Positions 9,887 to 22,018 of a DNA stretch of 64,000 nucleotides are shown piece by piece. Origin of the DNA: Phoma sp. XZ068 (taxonomy: Eukaryota; Ascomycota; Dothideomycetes; Pleosporales; Didymellaceae); the NCBI GenBank assembly GCA_004835665.1, contig RBKR01000008.1:310001-374000 (forward strand). Direction: 5' to 3'. The notes under the pieces were generated by a model, which was not told where the DNA came from, did no database searches, and saw only the letters and a list, made by a program, of their open reading frames with translations. Both the position numbers and the translations under genes were made by a program. Positions within the stretch are counted from its first letter, which is position 1. Each line of letters starts with the position of its first letter.

Positions 9887-12041
9887 ATGTTCTCAAGGGC
9901 CATCCGCCAGTCCAGCCGCCGGGTCGCCGCAATCTCTGCCTCGAGCAGGATTGCTTCGGTAAGTCCATCGCAACTGCCAGCCATTGCGCCTGCCGCCGCC
10001 TCAGCCATCGCCTGCAGCTCGACGAACCGAATACCGATGCCATTGGCGCTGCATTGGAGCTCCAATGATGATGGATTCGGGCGTGCAGCGCGTTGTGCTG
10101 AGATGGCGATGGGAGCTCCCCTCTGCCGAGCCAAGCCCAGCAGCCAGCACCAGTACTGACGACTTTTCCCACCACAGGCCCGCGCCCCTGCGTTCACCGC
10201 CGCCCGCGCCTACGCTTCCGATGCTAAGGCCACCCCCACCGAGGTCTCCTCCATCCTGGAGCAGCGCATCCGCGGCGTCCAGGAGGAGAACTCCCTCGCC
10301 GAGACCGGTCGTGTCCTCTCCGTCGGGTACGCCGCTTCACATTACTGCGCCATCGCAGCTTTCGCAACACGCAGTCCACTGACGAGGAGACAACAGTGAC
10401 GGTATCGCCCGTGTCCACGGCATGAACAATGTCCAGGCTGAGGAGCTCGTCGAGTACGCCAAGACCCAATTCTCCGCTCACCCCAGCAGCGCAGCTAACG
10501 GCATTCCAGGTTCGCCTCCGGTGTCAAGGGCATGTGCATGAACCTCGAGGCCGGCCAGGTCGGTGTCGTGCTTTTCGGTTCTGATCGTCTCGTCAAGGAG
10601 GGTGAGAGCGTCAAGCGTACCGGAGAGATTGTGAGTGATAGCGAGGCCAATTGATCGAGCAACCCCAGCTAACGTTTCCAGGTCGATGTCCCCGTCGGCG
10701 AGGCTCTTCTCGGCCGTGTCGTCGATGCCCTCGGTAACCCCATCGATGGCAAGGGTCCCCTCAAGACCACCGAGAGGCGCCGTGCCCAGCTCAAGGCCCC
10801 CGGTATTCTGCCCCGTCAGTCCGTCCGTGAGGCCGTCCAGACTGGTCTCAAGTCCGTCGACGCCATGGTTCCCATCGGCCGTGGTCAGCGTGAGTTGATC
10901 ATTGGTGATCGTCAGACCGGAAAGACTGCCGTCGCTCTCGACGCCATGCTTAACCAGGGTGAGTTTGGACAGATCCTCTGCACAGGAGTCATGAACTGAC
11001 ACAATCGAAGGACGATGGAACAAGGGAACCGACGAGAAGAAGAAGCTTTACTGCATCTACGTCGCCGTTGGTCAGAAGCGATCCACCGTCGCTCAGCTCG
11101 TCAAGACTCTTGAGGAGAACGACGCCATGAAGTACACCACCATCGTTGCCGCCACCGCCTCCGAGGCCGTAAGTCACCCACCACGTATTCATCTACCATC
11201 AGTTAGCTAACCTGACGCGCTCCAGGCTCCCCTGCAGTACCTCGCACCCTTCACTGGTTGCTCCATGGGCGAGTGGTTCCGTGACAACGGCAAGCACGCT
11301 TTGATCATCTACGACGATCTTACAAAGCAGGCCGTTGCCTACCGTCAAATGTCTCTGCTTCTCCGTCGTCCCCCTGGTCGTGAGGCCTACCCCGGTGACG
11401 TCTTCTACCTCCACTCTCGTCTCCTCGAGCGTGCGGCTAAGATGAACGACAAGCTCGGTGGTGGTTCGCTCACTGCCCTCCCCGTCATTGAGACCCAGGG
11501 TGGTGATGTGTCCGCTTACATTCCCACCAACGTCATTTCCATCACTGACGGCCAGATCTTCTTGGAGGCTGAGCTGTTCTACAAGGGTATCCGTCCCGCC
11601 ATTAACGTCGGTCTTTCCGTCTCCCGTGTCGGTTCCGCCGCCCAGGTCAAGGCCATGAAGCAGGTTGCCGGTTCCCTGAAGCTCTTCTTGGCTCAGTACC
11701 GTGAGGTTGCCGCCTTCGCCCAGTTCGGTTCCGATTTGGATGCTGCCACCAAGCAGACCCTCGCCCGTGGTGAGCGTCTGACCGAGCTCCTCAAGCAGAA
11801 GCAGTACAGCCCCATGGCTGTCAACGAGATGGTTCCTTTGATCTACGCTGGTGTCAACGGTCTCCTCGACAACGTCCCCGTCAACAAGATCCTGACATGG
11901 GAGGCTGACTTCCTTGCCCACCTCAAGTCGAACGAGGCGGACCTGCTCAACACCATTGAGCGGGAAGGTGCTCTCAGCAAGGACCTCGAGTCCAAGCTGA
12001 AGGAGGTTGCCACAAGCTTCACCAAGAGCTTCACGGCATAA
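9887..12041 (+). CDS. ATP1: Mitochondrial F1F0 ATP synthase subunit alpha
   Basis: Seven exons: 9887..9958, 10178..10326, 10397..10453, 10510..10630, 10682..10958, 11011..11168 and 11226..12041, giving 549 residues. The first exon is an Arg/Ser-rich mitochondrial presequence (MFSRAIRQSSRRVAAISASS). The mature part begins near ARAYASDAK. Walker A is GDRQTGKT at 208-215. The subunit-alpha signature segment PAINVGLSVSRVGSAAQ is present. The first intron is long (219 nt), the others 50-70 nt. Codon use is strongly C-ending, as expected for a highly expressed gene. The product forms the alpha3beta3 head on the matrix side of the inner membrane. Confidence 0.96.
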
Positions 12042-12896
12042 ATGACAAGGGGTTGAAGAGTGGGTACTCTCTATTCCAAGGTTCTTGCGGGGTCAAAATG
12101 TGCTGATTGGTCTCTGAGAATAGATGTATAATAGAAGATGCGTCCTCGCCATCAGCTGTTTCAATATGAGAAGGTTCTTTTTCGTCATTGCAGCGACTGA
12201 TGCGCGTCCGTGTCTCACGATACCTCCTCGGAAGGCCGACCAGCTGTGATTCCGAGATGCTTTCCTCTGTTAGCGGTAAATATGCGTCGGATTGGCGGAT
12301 GCGGACCTTGTATATCGCAATCAATTTCCTGTTCTGTTACATACGCTTTTGCGAGTGACTTGACTAAACCTGTGAAACCGTGACGTCCGACCTTTGCTCT
12401 TCTACTGGCCCCGATGGCAATTTAGGTATCCGTTGGCTTCAACTATGTATCGAGGCACACAAGCCTTTCAAAACGCGCAATTGGAGGCTTCGAGTGTTTG
12501 CGCTAAAACAATTGGCCAGCAATCTTCAGTTCTTTTAGATCCACTGAGTTGCTGTTCTCATCCCAAGTACACTCAAGCTAGAAGGTTGGGTACTCGACGA
12601 GTGCGACGTCGGTGTTGGCAAGACATGCTTCACTTTGCTTGCCTAGGAACGCTTTTGTAAGGAGCAGAGAAGCCAAGGTAGGACGGTGCTGAAGGTCATG
12701 TTACTGAGAGGTATTGCACTTTTCTGAAGACATTCCACGATGCCAGCTTATAGTTTGGCGTAGAGGAATAGTCCAACACATTCAACACATTCAGCACGAG
12801 CAAGGTGCAACCATATCGTAAAAGCAATCCATCATCTATCCAAACACCCAATCTATAGAACAATAATATCCTATCCAGAATCTAATCTAATCTACT
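12042..12896. other. Intergenic between convergent ATP1 and TVP38 genes
   Basis: 855 nt holding two 3' regions. Open frames here are short and show no family signature. The end near 12840-12900 is AT-rich with TCTAATCTAATCTACTC near-repeats. Confidence 0.5.
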
Positions 12897-14076
12897 CTAC
12901 TTCCGCCCTCTCCCCTCCTCATCACTCGTCGCATCCCCGTCTTTAAACGGATCATCCCCAATATCCGCCGCATCATCCACCTCATCCGTGTACTCGTCTT
13001 CCCAGCCACCCCTCAGACTAATATCGTCGTCCTCCTCGCGCAAATGCTCGGCTGCCTCAAGCGCACTCGGATCATCCGCGTACTCATTCTCCAGCGCCTC
13101 AACACTCATGCGGCGCACGCCCTGACGCTCTTCTTCCTCGAGCTCCGCGGCGCGCTCTTTGGTCTTCTTGTACATGAACCAGCCCGTTGCGACGCCTGCG
13201 ACTGCACCAATGCCAATGGAGAGGTAGGAAATGGCTTTTGTGCGGGCGTCCATTTTGCCGCCGCTCTCGGCGATTTTCTCGAGCTGCGAGCCGATGAAGA
13301 TGTGCAGCATTAGCTTTGGGCTTACGATTGCTGTGGCGAGGGCGAAGGAGGCCCAGTGGACGGTTGGGAAGGTGGCGACGGCGCCGTTGGAGAGGGAGTA
13401 GGGCAGTGGACACATGCGGATCATGATGAGGAGCTTGAGGCCGTCGTGTTTGAGTGTGAGGGCGAGGGCGGCGAAGCGCTTGTCGTTTTCGATGAGGCGC
13501 GTTACCATTGTGCGGAGGACGGTGCGGGAGAGGAGGAAGGAGGCGGTGCTGCCGGCGACGGTGGCGGATGCTGCTATGAACCATCTGGGGTTGTCAGTAT
13601 AGTGTGGGCTTTGAGGTGACCAAGAGAACGTACCCGTTGGGAAACCCGTAGACAAAGCCCGCAATGGTGAGGAGGGACGAGTATCCTATCAATGGCGGGA
13701 AGGAGACGGTGAAGATCAGAGCCCATAGTACGAGCCAGCCTGCCGTCACATCCCTCCATCTTTTTGCATACGGCAGCAGGGCGCCGAAGATCTTCTCGTT
13801 GTACACCAGGAACAGTATGCTGATGATGAACACTACAATCCCGCCGACGCTGAATAGCACCTTCTGGACAGGAGAGAGCTTGTTGTACTGCGCCATGGTG
13901 CGGCGTTGTATGGTGTTCGCCGTCGATGCGGCTTGTTGTAGGAAAGTCTGCGGGCGGTTGCTGTGGGACGAGCGTGCAAAGGATTGCGAGCGGCGGCTCC
14001 ATATGGGTGTCTCGCCGGTAGTCTCATCTTCAAGAGGCAGCGCGAGGGCGCGGGCGTCATAGTCTTCGGCGGGCAT
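12897..14076 (-). CDS. TVP38: Tvp38/DedA-family Golgi membrane protein
   Basis: Exons complement(12897..13584, 13634..14076) with a 49-nt phase 2 intron give 376 residues. A polar N-terminus (1-75) precedes a helix (VLFSVGGIVVFIISILFLVY), then the VTT/DedA domain: PPLIGYSSLLTIAGFVYGFPNG, SATVAGSTASFLLSR, RMCPLPYSLSNGAVA and KLMLHIFIGSQL. A further helix (YLSIGIGAVAGVATGWFMY) is followed by a long acidic cytosolic tail. Tvp38 is a Golgi protein; the DedA/VTT superfamily includes lipid scramblases, so a lipid-handling role is plausible but not shown. Confidence 0.88.
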
Positions 14077-15052
14077 GTTGTGTGTGGGAGCAATGGAGCT
14101 TCAGGATGGATGATGACCGTGGCGGAGCAGCGCGGAACAGTGCCTGGCGGGAGGGAAAGATGTGCGTGACGGATACAAGAGGTGGATGATCACTACCTGC
14201 GGGACATGACGACAATTGTGAAGGGTGAGAGGCTGCAGATGTGTAAGGCGTTGTATATCGAGCGCATGGCTGACGGCGTTTAGACGGGTGGACGGCGGAC
14301 TAGCACCTAGTCTGGAGTTTCATCTTCGTCATTCCGAGCAGCCGCCCGCAGCCAGATCAGATCGGACCCTGGACGCTGCAAGCCCATGCGAGATGCGCAG
14401 TCACGCCTGGCCGGACAAAGTGGTATACATAGAGGCGCGCTGCGCAGGTGCAACCGTGAGCAGAGCGGCAAGTCCGCAAATACCTCCCGTCCCTGCTGAG
14501 CAGGCAGTGGAGGCCGTGACGTTGTGTGATGCACCCAGGCATCATGTCACACGTGAAATCAGCCTCATCGGGGCAGCGCTGTGGTGTCATCTCTGCGATG
14601 CTGAGTGTTCGAGGCTGCGGTCCCTGCACGCTGAGCCTACAGGACGCACAAACGGAGCCACTGCACACCCGTTCATAAGGTGTTCCCCGACTCTCTGTCA
14701 CGGCGTCTGGTCGATGGTGCATGCTCCCTACCGCCTGCACGGAACCCTGATCCCCCACACTCTCCGACGGGACTAGCCCTCGAGCTTCACCAGCGCCCGT
14801 CGGCCGCCCTCTTGCTCCCTCTGGCATTTTGGCGCGCTTCACATCTTCGTGTCTCGCAGCCCTCTGCGGGACAACAGAGATTACGGTGGAGCAGCGAGCG
14901 CTGTGGAGCTGCTGGTGAGCTCATCTCCCTGACGCGCTGCCGCCGCGGCTATACACATATACACATACACAACCCTCGCACACCTCCTTTCCGCAGCACC
15001 ACGCGCCCGCCCGCCCCGACGCCGACTCTCGCGTAGGGCCCTCGTCGCCGCG
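14077..15052. other. Intergenic, GC-rich divergent spacer
   Basis: 976 nt between the divergent TVP38 and CCCH/Smr genes. Open frames are long only because of high GC; none resembles a protein I know. The last 60 nt before 15053 are C-rich. Confidence 0.5.
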
Positions 15053-17398
15053 ATGGTGCCCGACAATCTGTACGACAAGGCGCTGCCGATACTGCACGAC
15101 GATGCGCTGGACGAGGAGGACAAGACAGACAAGCTGGAGGAGCTGCTGCGCAACGAAACGGGCCTCACGGGCAAGTCGCTGGAGAACATCGTCCTGGACT
15201 GCCTGTGGCGCTACCGCGACTCGGCCAGCGCCTCGAGCTCGCCGCCGCCCAGCCGTCACACCATCATCCGCCGTCCCTCGCCCGCGCCCTGGCAGCAGAA
15301 CCGCGCGCCCACCCCCGTGAACAACTCGCCGCGCATCATAAACCCACCCCCGGGCTTTGGCATCGCCCCGCCCGCCTTCAGCCGCGCCAAGTCGCACACG
15401 GGGACCGCCTCGCCCTTTACCTCCCCACGACCCTCGCCGCGCCTGGCCTTTGCGACGCCTCACATCCCGCACAGCCCCAGTCTCAGCGCATACCAGTTCA
15501 GCGAGGGCGCCAGCCCGAACAACGAGTACCGCGACCTGGACAGCCATTCTGTGGACTGGCTTGTCAATGACGACTCTGGCAGCACCGAGTCCTCCCTGCT
15601 TGGAGATGGCACCCTCAATGGGGCCGCCGCAGAATGGATCCAGCCCCAGACCATGGACATGGGGCCGTACGACATGCTGCGCTCAGTCCTGGGGAATGAA
15701 AGAACAGACGATGAGATCGAGGTGGCTCTGGAAGCCAATGGCTACGACCTCACGGCTGCTTTACTTGCTCTCATGAGCGGACAAAACGGACAAGCTGCCG
15801 TAGCCAGCACCCCAATGGGCAGCGAGTCTGGGTACCTGATTGGGAAGTCGATGAGTCCAGCGTTCAGACCGGCGACGCCCGTCGGACAGCAAAAGAGCAA
15901 CATCGTGTGCAAGTACTTCTTGTCTACAGGACACTGCGCTCGGGCAGACTGCAGGTTCAGCCATGATACCACCAAGACGCTGTGCAAGTGAGTTCTGAAC
16001 CCAGACCCTCCTATAACAATGCAGGTGCTAACAAAGTCTAGATACTTCCTGAACGGGAACTGCCTTGCTGGGGATACTTGCTTATTCTCCCACGATCCGT
16101 CAGCGCTGATGGCCCGCATGGCTGTCTCAGACGTCTCCACACCGCCAATGCAAGCAGCTGTACCGCACTTTCAAATGTCTGACTTTGACATGTTCCCTTC
16201 TCTCCAAGCATCCGACTCTCCTTATGGCACACCGCAGCCTTCCGCTTTAGAACAACTCTACGGACTGACAGGGAGCGGTCACACCCGCCCTCCGCCAGGC
16301 CTCAGTCCTTTCCCAGTCTTCACCCCTGGAGCCGGGAGTCGTCCACAATCGCGGACTGGCAGCCGTCAAGCCTCGCGCGCCACGACCCCGTCAGTGCTTG
16401 CTGTCGACGACAACGAGGCGTTCCCAAGTCTTGGTTCTGCCGCTGCTGCAAAGACTGGCAAACGACATCATGGCAAGCGAGGCGCGCATGGCCACAAGGA
16501 TGGGGCAGTGACGAGTAACCTGGCAGACGTCGTACGCATGTCGCCAGCACCATCCTCGCCTGTTCCAGCGCGAAAAGGACTCAAGACCACGAAGAGCTTC
16601 ACCGGGTCCCGCGAGAATAGCGCCGCTGCTCAGGCAATTCCTGCGCCACAGCACATCCCGTGGCTGGAGACAGGTGAGAAGGGGAATCAAGCATACCTCA
16701 AGGCACGTGCGGAAGCTTTCAAACATGGCAGTCTAAGGAACAAATTCCTGCAGAGGTAGGTCATCCACAAGTTCAGCATTGGTCACGTACTAACCAAGTC
16801 AGCGCTGCGCAAGCTTGGAATCGTAGCGATTCTCGCGCTGCCAAAGCTCTCAGTCTTAGAGGGCAGAGTGAGAACAATCTAATGCGCGAAGCCCATCGGG
16901 AGGCCGCACGCATTCTCTACGAGGAACGCAACAAAAGCAACGATGACTCGAAAGAGTTGTATGTTGATCTACATGGTAAACTAACACCGAACTCGAAGCT
17001 CAATCAATGATATTAATAGACCTGCAGGACTCCATCCAGACGAATCCGTGTCTTACCTCGAAGGCATTCTTCTCAAACACAGCTCCTCCTCCCGCCCTGT
17101 CTACGCCATCACTGGCACCGGCCACCACTCCAAGAACGGCAAAGACAAAGTAGGGAAAGCAATTCGCGGCTTCCTCAACGAATGGCGCTACGCATTCCGC
17201 GAATTTTCCGTCCCTGGTGATCGCAACAATGTCGGCGGCATCCTAGGCATCGACCCAAGCAGCTACGATAAGAGCGTTGCTGAGCGGCCCAAGGAGAACG
17301 AAGAGTCAGCAGATGATGGAAAGAAGGACACGAAGATCAAGATTATGAAGAGAGAAGAAGCTATAGATGCGCCGAAAGGGCCGAAGCGCACGGCTTGA
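15053..17398 (+). CDS. CUE / CCCH zinc finger / Smr-domain RNA-binding protein
   Basis: Exons 15053..15987, 16042..16755, 16803..16975 and 17028..17398 give 730 residues. Order: an N-terminal helical segment (KALPILHDDALDEEDKTDKL), a disordered Pro/Ser region, a CUE-like helix bundle at about 205-245 (LGNERTDDEIEVALEANGYDL), two CCCH fingers at about 288-335 (CX8CX4CX3H and CX7CX5CX3H, both with FSH), a long linker, a DUF1771-like helix (REAHREAARILYEERN), and a C-terminal Smr domain with DLHGLHPDES and GTGHHSKNG. Smr domains of this type are RNA endonuclease-like. The first intron falls between the two fingers; the third splits the DLHG|LHP motif. Likely a cytoplasmic mRNA decay or quality-control factor, by domain content only. 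Confidence 0.87.
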
Positions 17399-17860
17399 TG
17401 CTGGTAAGTGTCAGCTAAAGAAACAATAAGGTAGCCTCAATAAGAAAGGTCTCAATACATGTCCATGTGCAATTCAACCTGCTAGCGATATGTTGGTCTC
17501 GCCGAACAGAAAATTCTCGCTTGCCTGGGTGCGTGATATGGATGTGGTGGTGAGGTAAGAATGGGTAGGCGCAGTCCTTTTGCTCTTTCCACTTTCGCCA
17601 GAAGCTCTCGTCTCACCAACAGCACATAAACTTCACCTCTCACCCGACACGTCTTTCCCATTTCCCTCATGCACTTGTTTGCCCAACGTGGATGCACTCA
17701 CACCTCGCCATAATTCAACGGTTCCAGCACGTGTCAGACCTGCAGCCTTCATAGAATTCTTCTTCGACTCTCCAGCATCACCTCTACTGAACAGATTCCT
17801 GCACAAACTCACCTCATTCTTCGCGGCGAGCACCGCTCGCTCGCACCTCACACAGCAGCC
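17399..17860. other. Intergenic, tandem genes
   Basis: 462 nt, CT-rich toward the 3' end. Nothing else seen. Confidence 0.5.
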
Positions 17861-20096
17861 ATGAGTCAAATCAGCAACACCCCCCGCCGCCCACCAACCG
17901 CCCAATCCACCACACGCATGCCCTACGAAGCAGGCGAAGCCCTCCTCTGGGAGCGCCAGAACCACCGCGTCCACGCCCACCTCTCCATCCAAATGAAAGA
18001 GCTGCAAGCCCAACATGACGCCTACGACGCCCGCATCCGCGCAACCGAGACCATTGCTGAGGCCGCTGAAGCGGCGGTGCATAAGGTGAAGCAGATGGAG
18101 AGTAAGATTGCGGCAATGGAGGCGGATGATCGGGATAGGCCGTTTGATGCGTGGGTGAAGGAGGCGATTAGTCAGATTCAAGTTTTTGTTGATGGTCATA
18201 AGGGGGTTAGGCAGAAGATGAGTGGGCTTGAGCAGAAGGTGGAAGGGTTTGGGGAGGAGGTGGAGGGTGTGAGGGATGTGGGGGGATTGCTGAGGAGTGT
18301 GGTGAGGAGGCTTGAGGTGCTTGAGGTTGAGAAGAGGGAGGAAAGTGGGAGGGCTCAAGAGCTGGCGAAGAGAGTGGAGATGTTGGAGTGTTTGAAGCAG
18401 CAAGAGAAACATAGTGAGGTGCACGACGGGAATGAGGAGCTAAATCCAGACGACAATCCACTGCCGGTCTTCTACGAAATCGATACACAACCATCACCAA
18501 GGCAGGGCCAGGATCGTAAGAGCAGCTACATGTACCAGGATGACAACCGCGTTGTGGACCTCGCCGAGCCGCTTCAGCAGCGTTGTGCCTTTAGACTCAC
18601 CAATCCACACACGAACTCCGGAGACTTGTTGCCACCAGATGAAGGGGCTGTGCGTCCCAAAGAGGACGAATTCGGTCTTCGAGAGACAGCACCCGAGATT
18701 GAGTACGGCTGGGAGAGTACTCAACAGTACAAAGACATGCAGAAGGAGCTGCTCGCTTTACGAGCGATGTGTCGCACACAGGAACCTAAGAGCAGCTACG
18801 AAGCAGCGGGTGTCACTCAGCCACCGCAGGAGACAATCGTCTTGCACAAGGACAGTGATGTCATCTTCTCAGATGCAACGACTGAGGTTGAGGTTGAGGA
18901 CTATAACCTTGTTCACGGTCGAGCTGGCAGGAGTGAATCTCGAGGTGTGGTAAAGAAGCCAAGGTAAACACTCAGCCTGGCAGTTGCCTGTTGAAGTGGT
19001 CGCTGACCGTTAATGCAGCTCTAACATGATTCCTCCGTCGTCGTCACCGAGGCGACAAGACACGCAGTCAGCCAGGCGAAATATCATGAAGAGGGCATCC
19101 ATATATGACCCGCGAGTACCTTCAGTGGACGAAAATGAACAACTACAACAACCGACACCCAACGGAAGGGCAGGATCAGGCCTACAAACTCGACCTTCGC
19201 TGATTGCCAGGCTGCCTCTTATGCCACAGATTGTAAATAGTAAAGTGTCAGGAAAACGCAAGCGGATCGACGACGTACCGACGCAGCGGGCAATCCGTCC
19301 AAAGCTAAGTGACAGCACATTCGTTGCCAGGAGGCCGGTTGCTCCGTTGGCCGAGAACGATAATGTCGGCGAGAAGAGCGCCTTCATTCCAACTGTCCCT
19401 CTGACAATCGTTGATGATGATCCCTCTCCGCCTTCGCCGGCCCGTAGGACCTATGGCAAGCAGAAGCCGGCTGTGGATAGTGTAGCCCGACAAGCGGTGC
19501 CTCAAGCCCGCTCAAGTAGGCCCAAGCAGCCCGTATCCCCAGTAGCTGAGGTCGTGGAAACGCGTCAGGCTATCGGCAAGTCCAAGTCGGCCGCGAAAGA
19601 TCCGGCTCAGCAACGCGCTCCTCCCCTAGCTACCCCGAGCAGCTCGAGGCCGGCCCTTACTGCGGTAAAGAAAGAAGCTAAAGCCCCTCGACAGCGAGCT
19701 GGGGCATGCAAAGCGTGTCGTTTGCGGCACCAGAAGTGTGATCGTATGCACCCAATCTGTGGACGCTGTGCAAAGGTCAGCGCTACATGCGAGTACCCTC
19801 AGTCTGCGAACTCTACTGCAGCACCAGGTCGAGCTCCTGCCTCTAGCCCACGGAAGAAGCAAGCTCCACGTCCAATCAAAACTTCTAAGGAGGAAGCGGA
19901 CGGCGAGCACGATCAGCGAGGAAGATCTGTGACTGTGAGACCTGAACCGGCTCATCAGAAAATCCTTACAAAACGTCCTATTCCAGGTTCGTCAAAGAAG
20001 GCCACTGTCGCTGCTGCTCCTACCGCCGCCAGTTCTCGCACGCTCAGGGTGAAGAACACGCAGAATCCGAGAGCGCCACCACAGAAACAGAAGTAG
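17861..20096 (+). CDS. Coiled-coil protein with C-terminal Zn2Cys6 cluster
   Basis: Two exons, 17861..18963 and 19019..20096, give 726 residues. The intron (GTAAAC to TTAATGCAG, CGCTGAC branch) is phase 2 and joins KKPR to SNMIPPSSS in frame, so I read one gene instead of two. Residues about 30-190 are a long heptad-rich coiled coil. The middle is disordered. The Zn2Cys6 cluster lies near residue 595 with spacing CX2CX6CX6CX2CX6C (CKAC...CGRC). It is followed by a basic Pro/Lys/Arg tail. Typical fungal zinc-cluster activators carry the cluster at the N-terminus followed by a coiled coil and a fungal TF domain; here the order is reversed and no TF domain is seen. It converges on FAHD1 with 44 nt between stops. 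Confidence 0.78.
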
Positions 20097-20140
20097 GGCC
20101 ATACAGTCCGAAAATTTTCATTGACATCGTCTAAAAGGTT

Positions 20141-21266
20141 CTATGTCTCAGCGAACGCGTACAGACCCTCACGATCCTGGACCGGGACCTCGAGATTCGC
20201 CTCCTCGATATCTTTTCCGTCGACCTTGATTCCAGCCCTCATGATGTCTCCTGTCTTTACTGGCCCAACGCCCTTTGGTGTGCCTGTCAGGATGATGTCA
20301 CCCGCCTCCAATGTCATAACCCTGCTGATAGCGCTCAGCTGCCTTGGGATGCGGTGCAGCATCAGCTCAGTGCTGTCAGACTGCTTCATCTCGCCGTTGA
20401 CGGACAACCAAAGGTGTGCGTTCTGCGGGTTAGGGATGCGCGATTTAGCGATAAGCTGGGAGATGGGCAGGAAAGTATCAAAGCCCTTAGCAATGGACCA
20501 TGGGAGTCCCTTCTTCTTCGCTTCGTCCTGAACGTTGCGGCCTGTCATATCGATGGCGAGGAGGTAGCCTGTTTTCCCCGTCAGCCGTGCAATGTCCCCT
20601 TATATACTTCCATCATGTTCCTTATTTCGTTGTCCACTCTTCACCCAATCTCATAGCATCTAGACCAACAAATGAAAATCCCCAAAACGTACCAGAAATA
20701 GCGTCCATAGCGCCCTGCTCATCATCCTCCTTCAAATCCCTCAGTGTCTTGCCCATGACAAGCGCCAGCTCAACCTCGTAGTGCACATTCACGCCCTTGG
20801 GCTTCAGGACGGGGCCTGCGCCGGGGAGCAGGATGGACGACGCGGGCTTGAGGAAGAAGAAGGGCTGTTTTGGGGTCGCGGAGTTGAGCTCGGCGATGTG
20901 GTCGGCGTAGTTGCGGCCTATGCACATTATCTGGGGTGGTCAGTATGGGAGTCGTGAGAGTCAAGTTCGAAGTAGTCCTTCTGTTTGCGACCCCAGCGAG
21001 TCCAATCTCGTATGCCATGCTGCCCTTCGCATTACGGCGTGACCCTCTATGATCAGGCGTGCGCGGTGCAAGTAGGTAGAGGAAGGGTCAATTGCTCCTT
21101 AACAAGCCAATTGGCACCTGCCCAAGCCAGCCTCACACCCAATTCCGCCATAACATCTGCCACTTCTCCCTCCTTCTATCTCCCGCATCTCCTCTGCAAC
21201 GACCGACATAATGAAACACCCACATACCTTGCGGCAATTCCGCGCAATGCTCTGAGCGCTAGCCAT
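20141..21266 (-). CDS. FAHD1: FAHD1-type acylpyruvase / oxaloacetate decarboxylase
   Basis: Exons complement(20141..20568, 20693..20930, 21228..21266) give 234 residues. The 13-residue first exon MASAQSIARNCRK joins IMCIGRNYADHI across a 297-nt intron. Family motifs are present: CIGRNYADHIAEL, FFLKP, HYEVELALVMG (metal-binding E.E), DMTGR, KGFDTFLPISQ and LEAGDIILTGTPKGVGP. FAHD1 hydrolyses acylpyruvates and decarboxylates oxaloacetate, usually in mitochondria; the length fits this group, not the longer Tyr-pathway fumarylacetoacetase. Confidence 0.9.
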
Positions 21267-21596
21267 CCTGCAATAAATATACACAAATAAGTATATATAC
21301 ACACAGAAACCCCAAAGAAAAAGCGTGGTTGAGTCAAACAAAAGAAGACGGAGAATCGCTGACTGCGACACCGCAAGACCACCGTCACAGGCCCCGAATT
21401 GCCGGGCCCCGTACCGTAGCGCGGTCGCGAGCGAGCGCGAGCATGTGGGGTGCTGCAGTGCAGGGATGGAGCTTTGGGACTAGGTTGGGTGTGTCGGACC
21501 GCGTCGTCATTGCGCCGAGGTGTGGTGTAGACGGTGGAAGAAACAACGAACAACGAACAACGCAGTTTTCGCAAAAGTGTTAGTATAGGAGAGGAA
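21267..21596. other. Divergent spacer, FAHD1 and small gene
   Basis: 330 nt. It contains an alternating ATATACACA stretch near 21280-21305. No gene seen. Confidence 0.45.
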
Positions 21597-22018
21597 ATGG
21601 CACAGCAAGGAAAGGAAATGCAACTCGCAGAGATTCTGAGTGATCTTGTTAGTTTGAGTCCGGGTGTTTGCGTACGTTTGTGTCCTCCCCTCCCAGCCTG
21701 CCAACAACTGCACTGTTTTAAGTCGCGCGGCTACACGTGTACTCGACTCGACTTGACTACACCAAGCAAGAACTAAAGCTGATGAACAAACAGGACCCCG
21801 CAGCCGCACTCGCACTCGTCTCCGCCCGGCCCTCCACCACATCTGCCTCCAGCGCAAACAACACCGCGACCGCACAGGATGAGCAAGACCCAGATCTACA
21901 GCGCGCGAGGGATCTCGTGGCTCTTCACTACGATGTCCGCGAGCGGTGTAAGAGAGGCGAGTTAAGCCGCGGATTAGCTGAGGCGCGGAGAGATGTGGAG
22001 CGCGCGTTGGGTGGGTGA
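21597..22018 (+). CDS. Small hypothetical protein, 99 residues
   Basis: Exons 21597..21671 and 21794..22018 with a 122-nt phase 0 intron (GTACGT to AACAAACAG). The first exon reads MAQQGKEMQLAEILSDLVSL. The second begins DPAAALALV, then a Ser/Thr/Ala linker and a charged helix (DLQRARDLVALHYDVRERC, LSRGLAEARRDVERALG). The C-terminal helix resembles small conserved fungal proteins I have seen, but I cannot name it. The long helix suggests a coiled-coil subunit of a complex. Splicing and reality are moderately supported. Confidence 0.5.

Noticed and set aside
14225..15036. Long open frames on both strands in the GC-rich spacer
   Set aside because: Composition-driven; no domain, signal peptide or exon structure, and the true gene starts at 15053.
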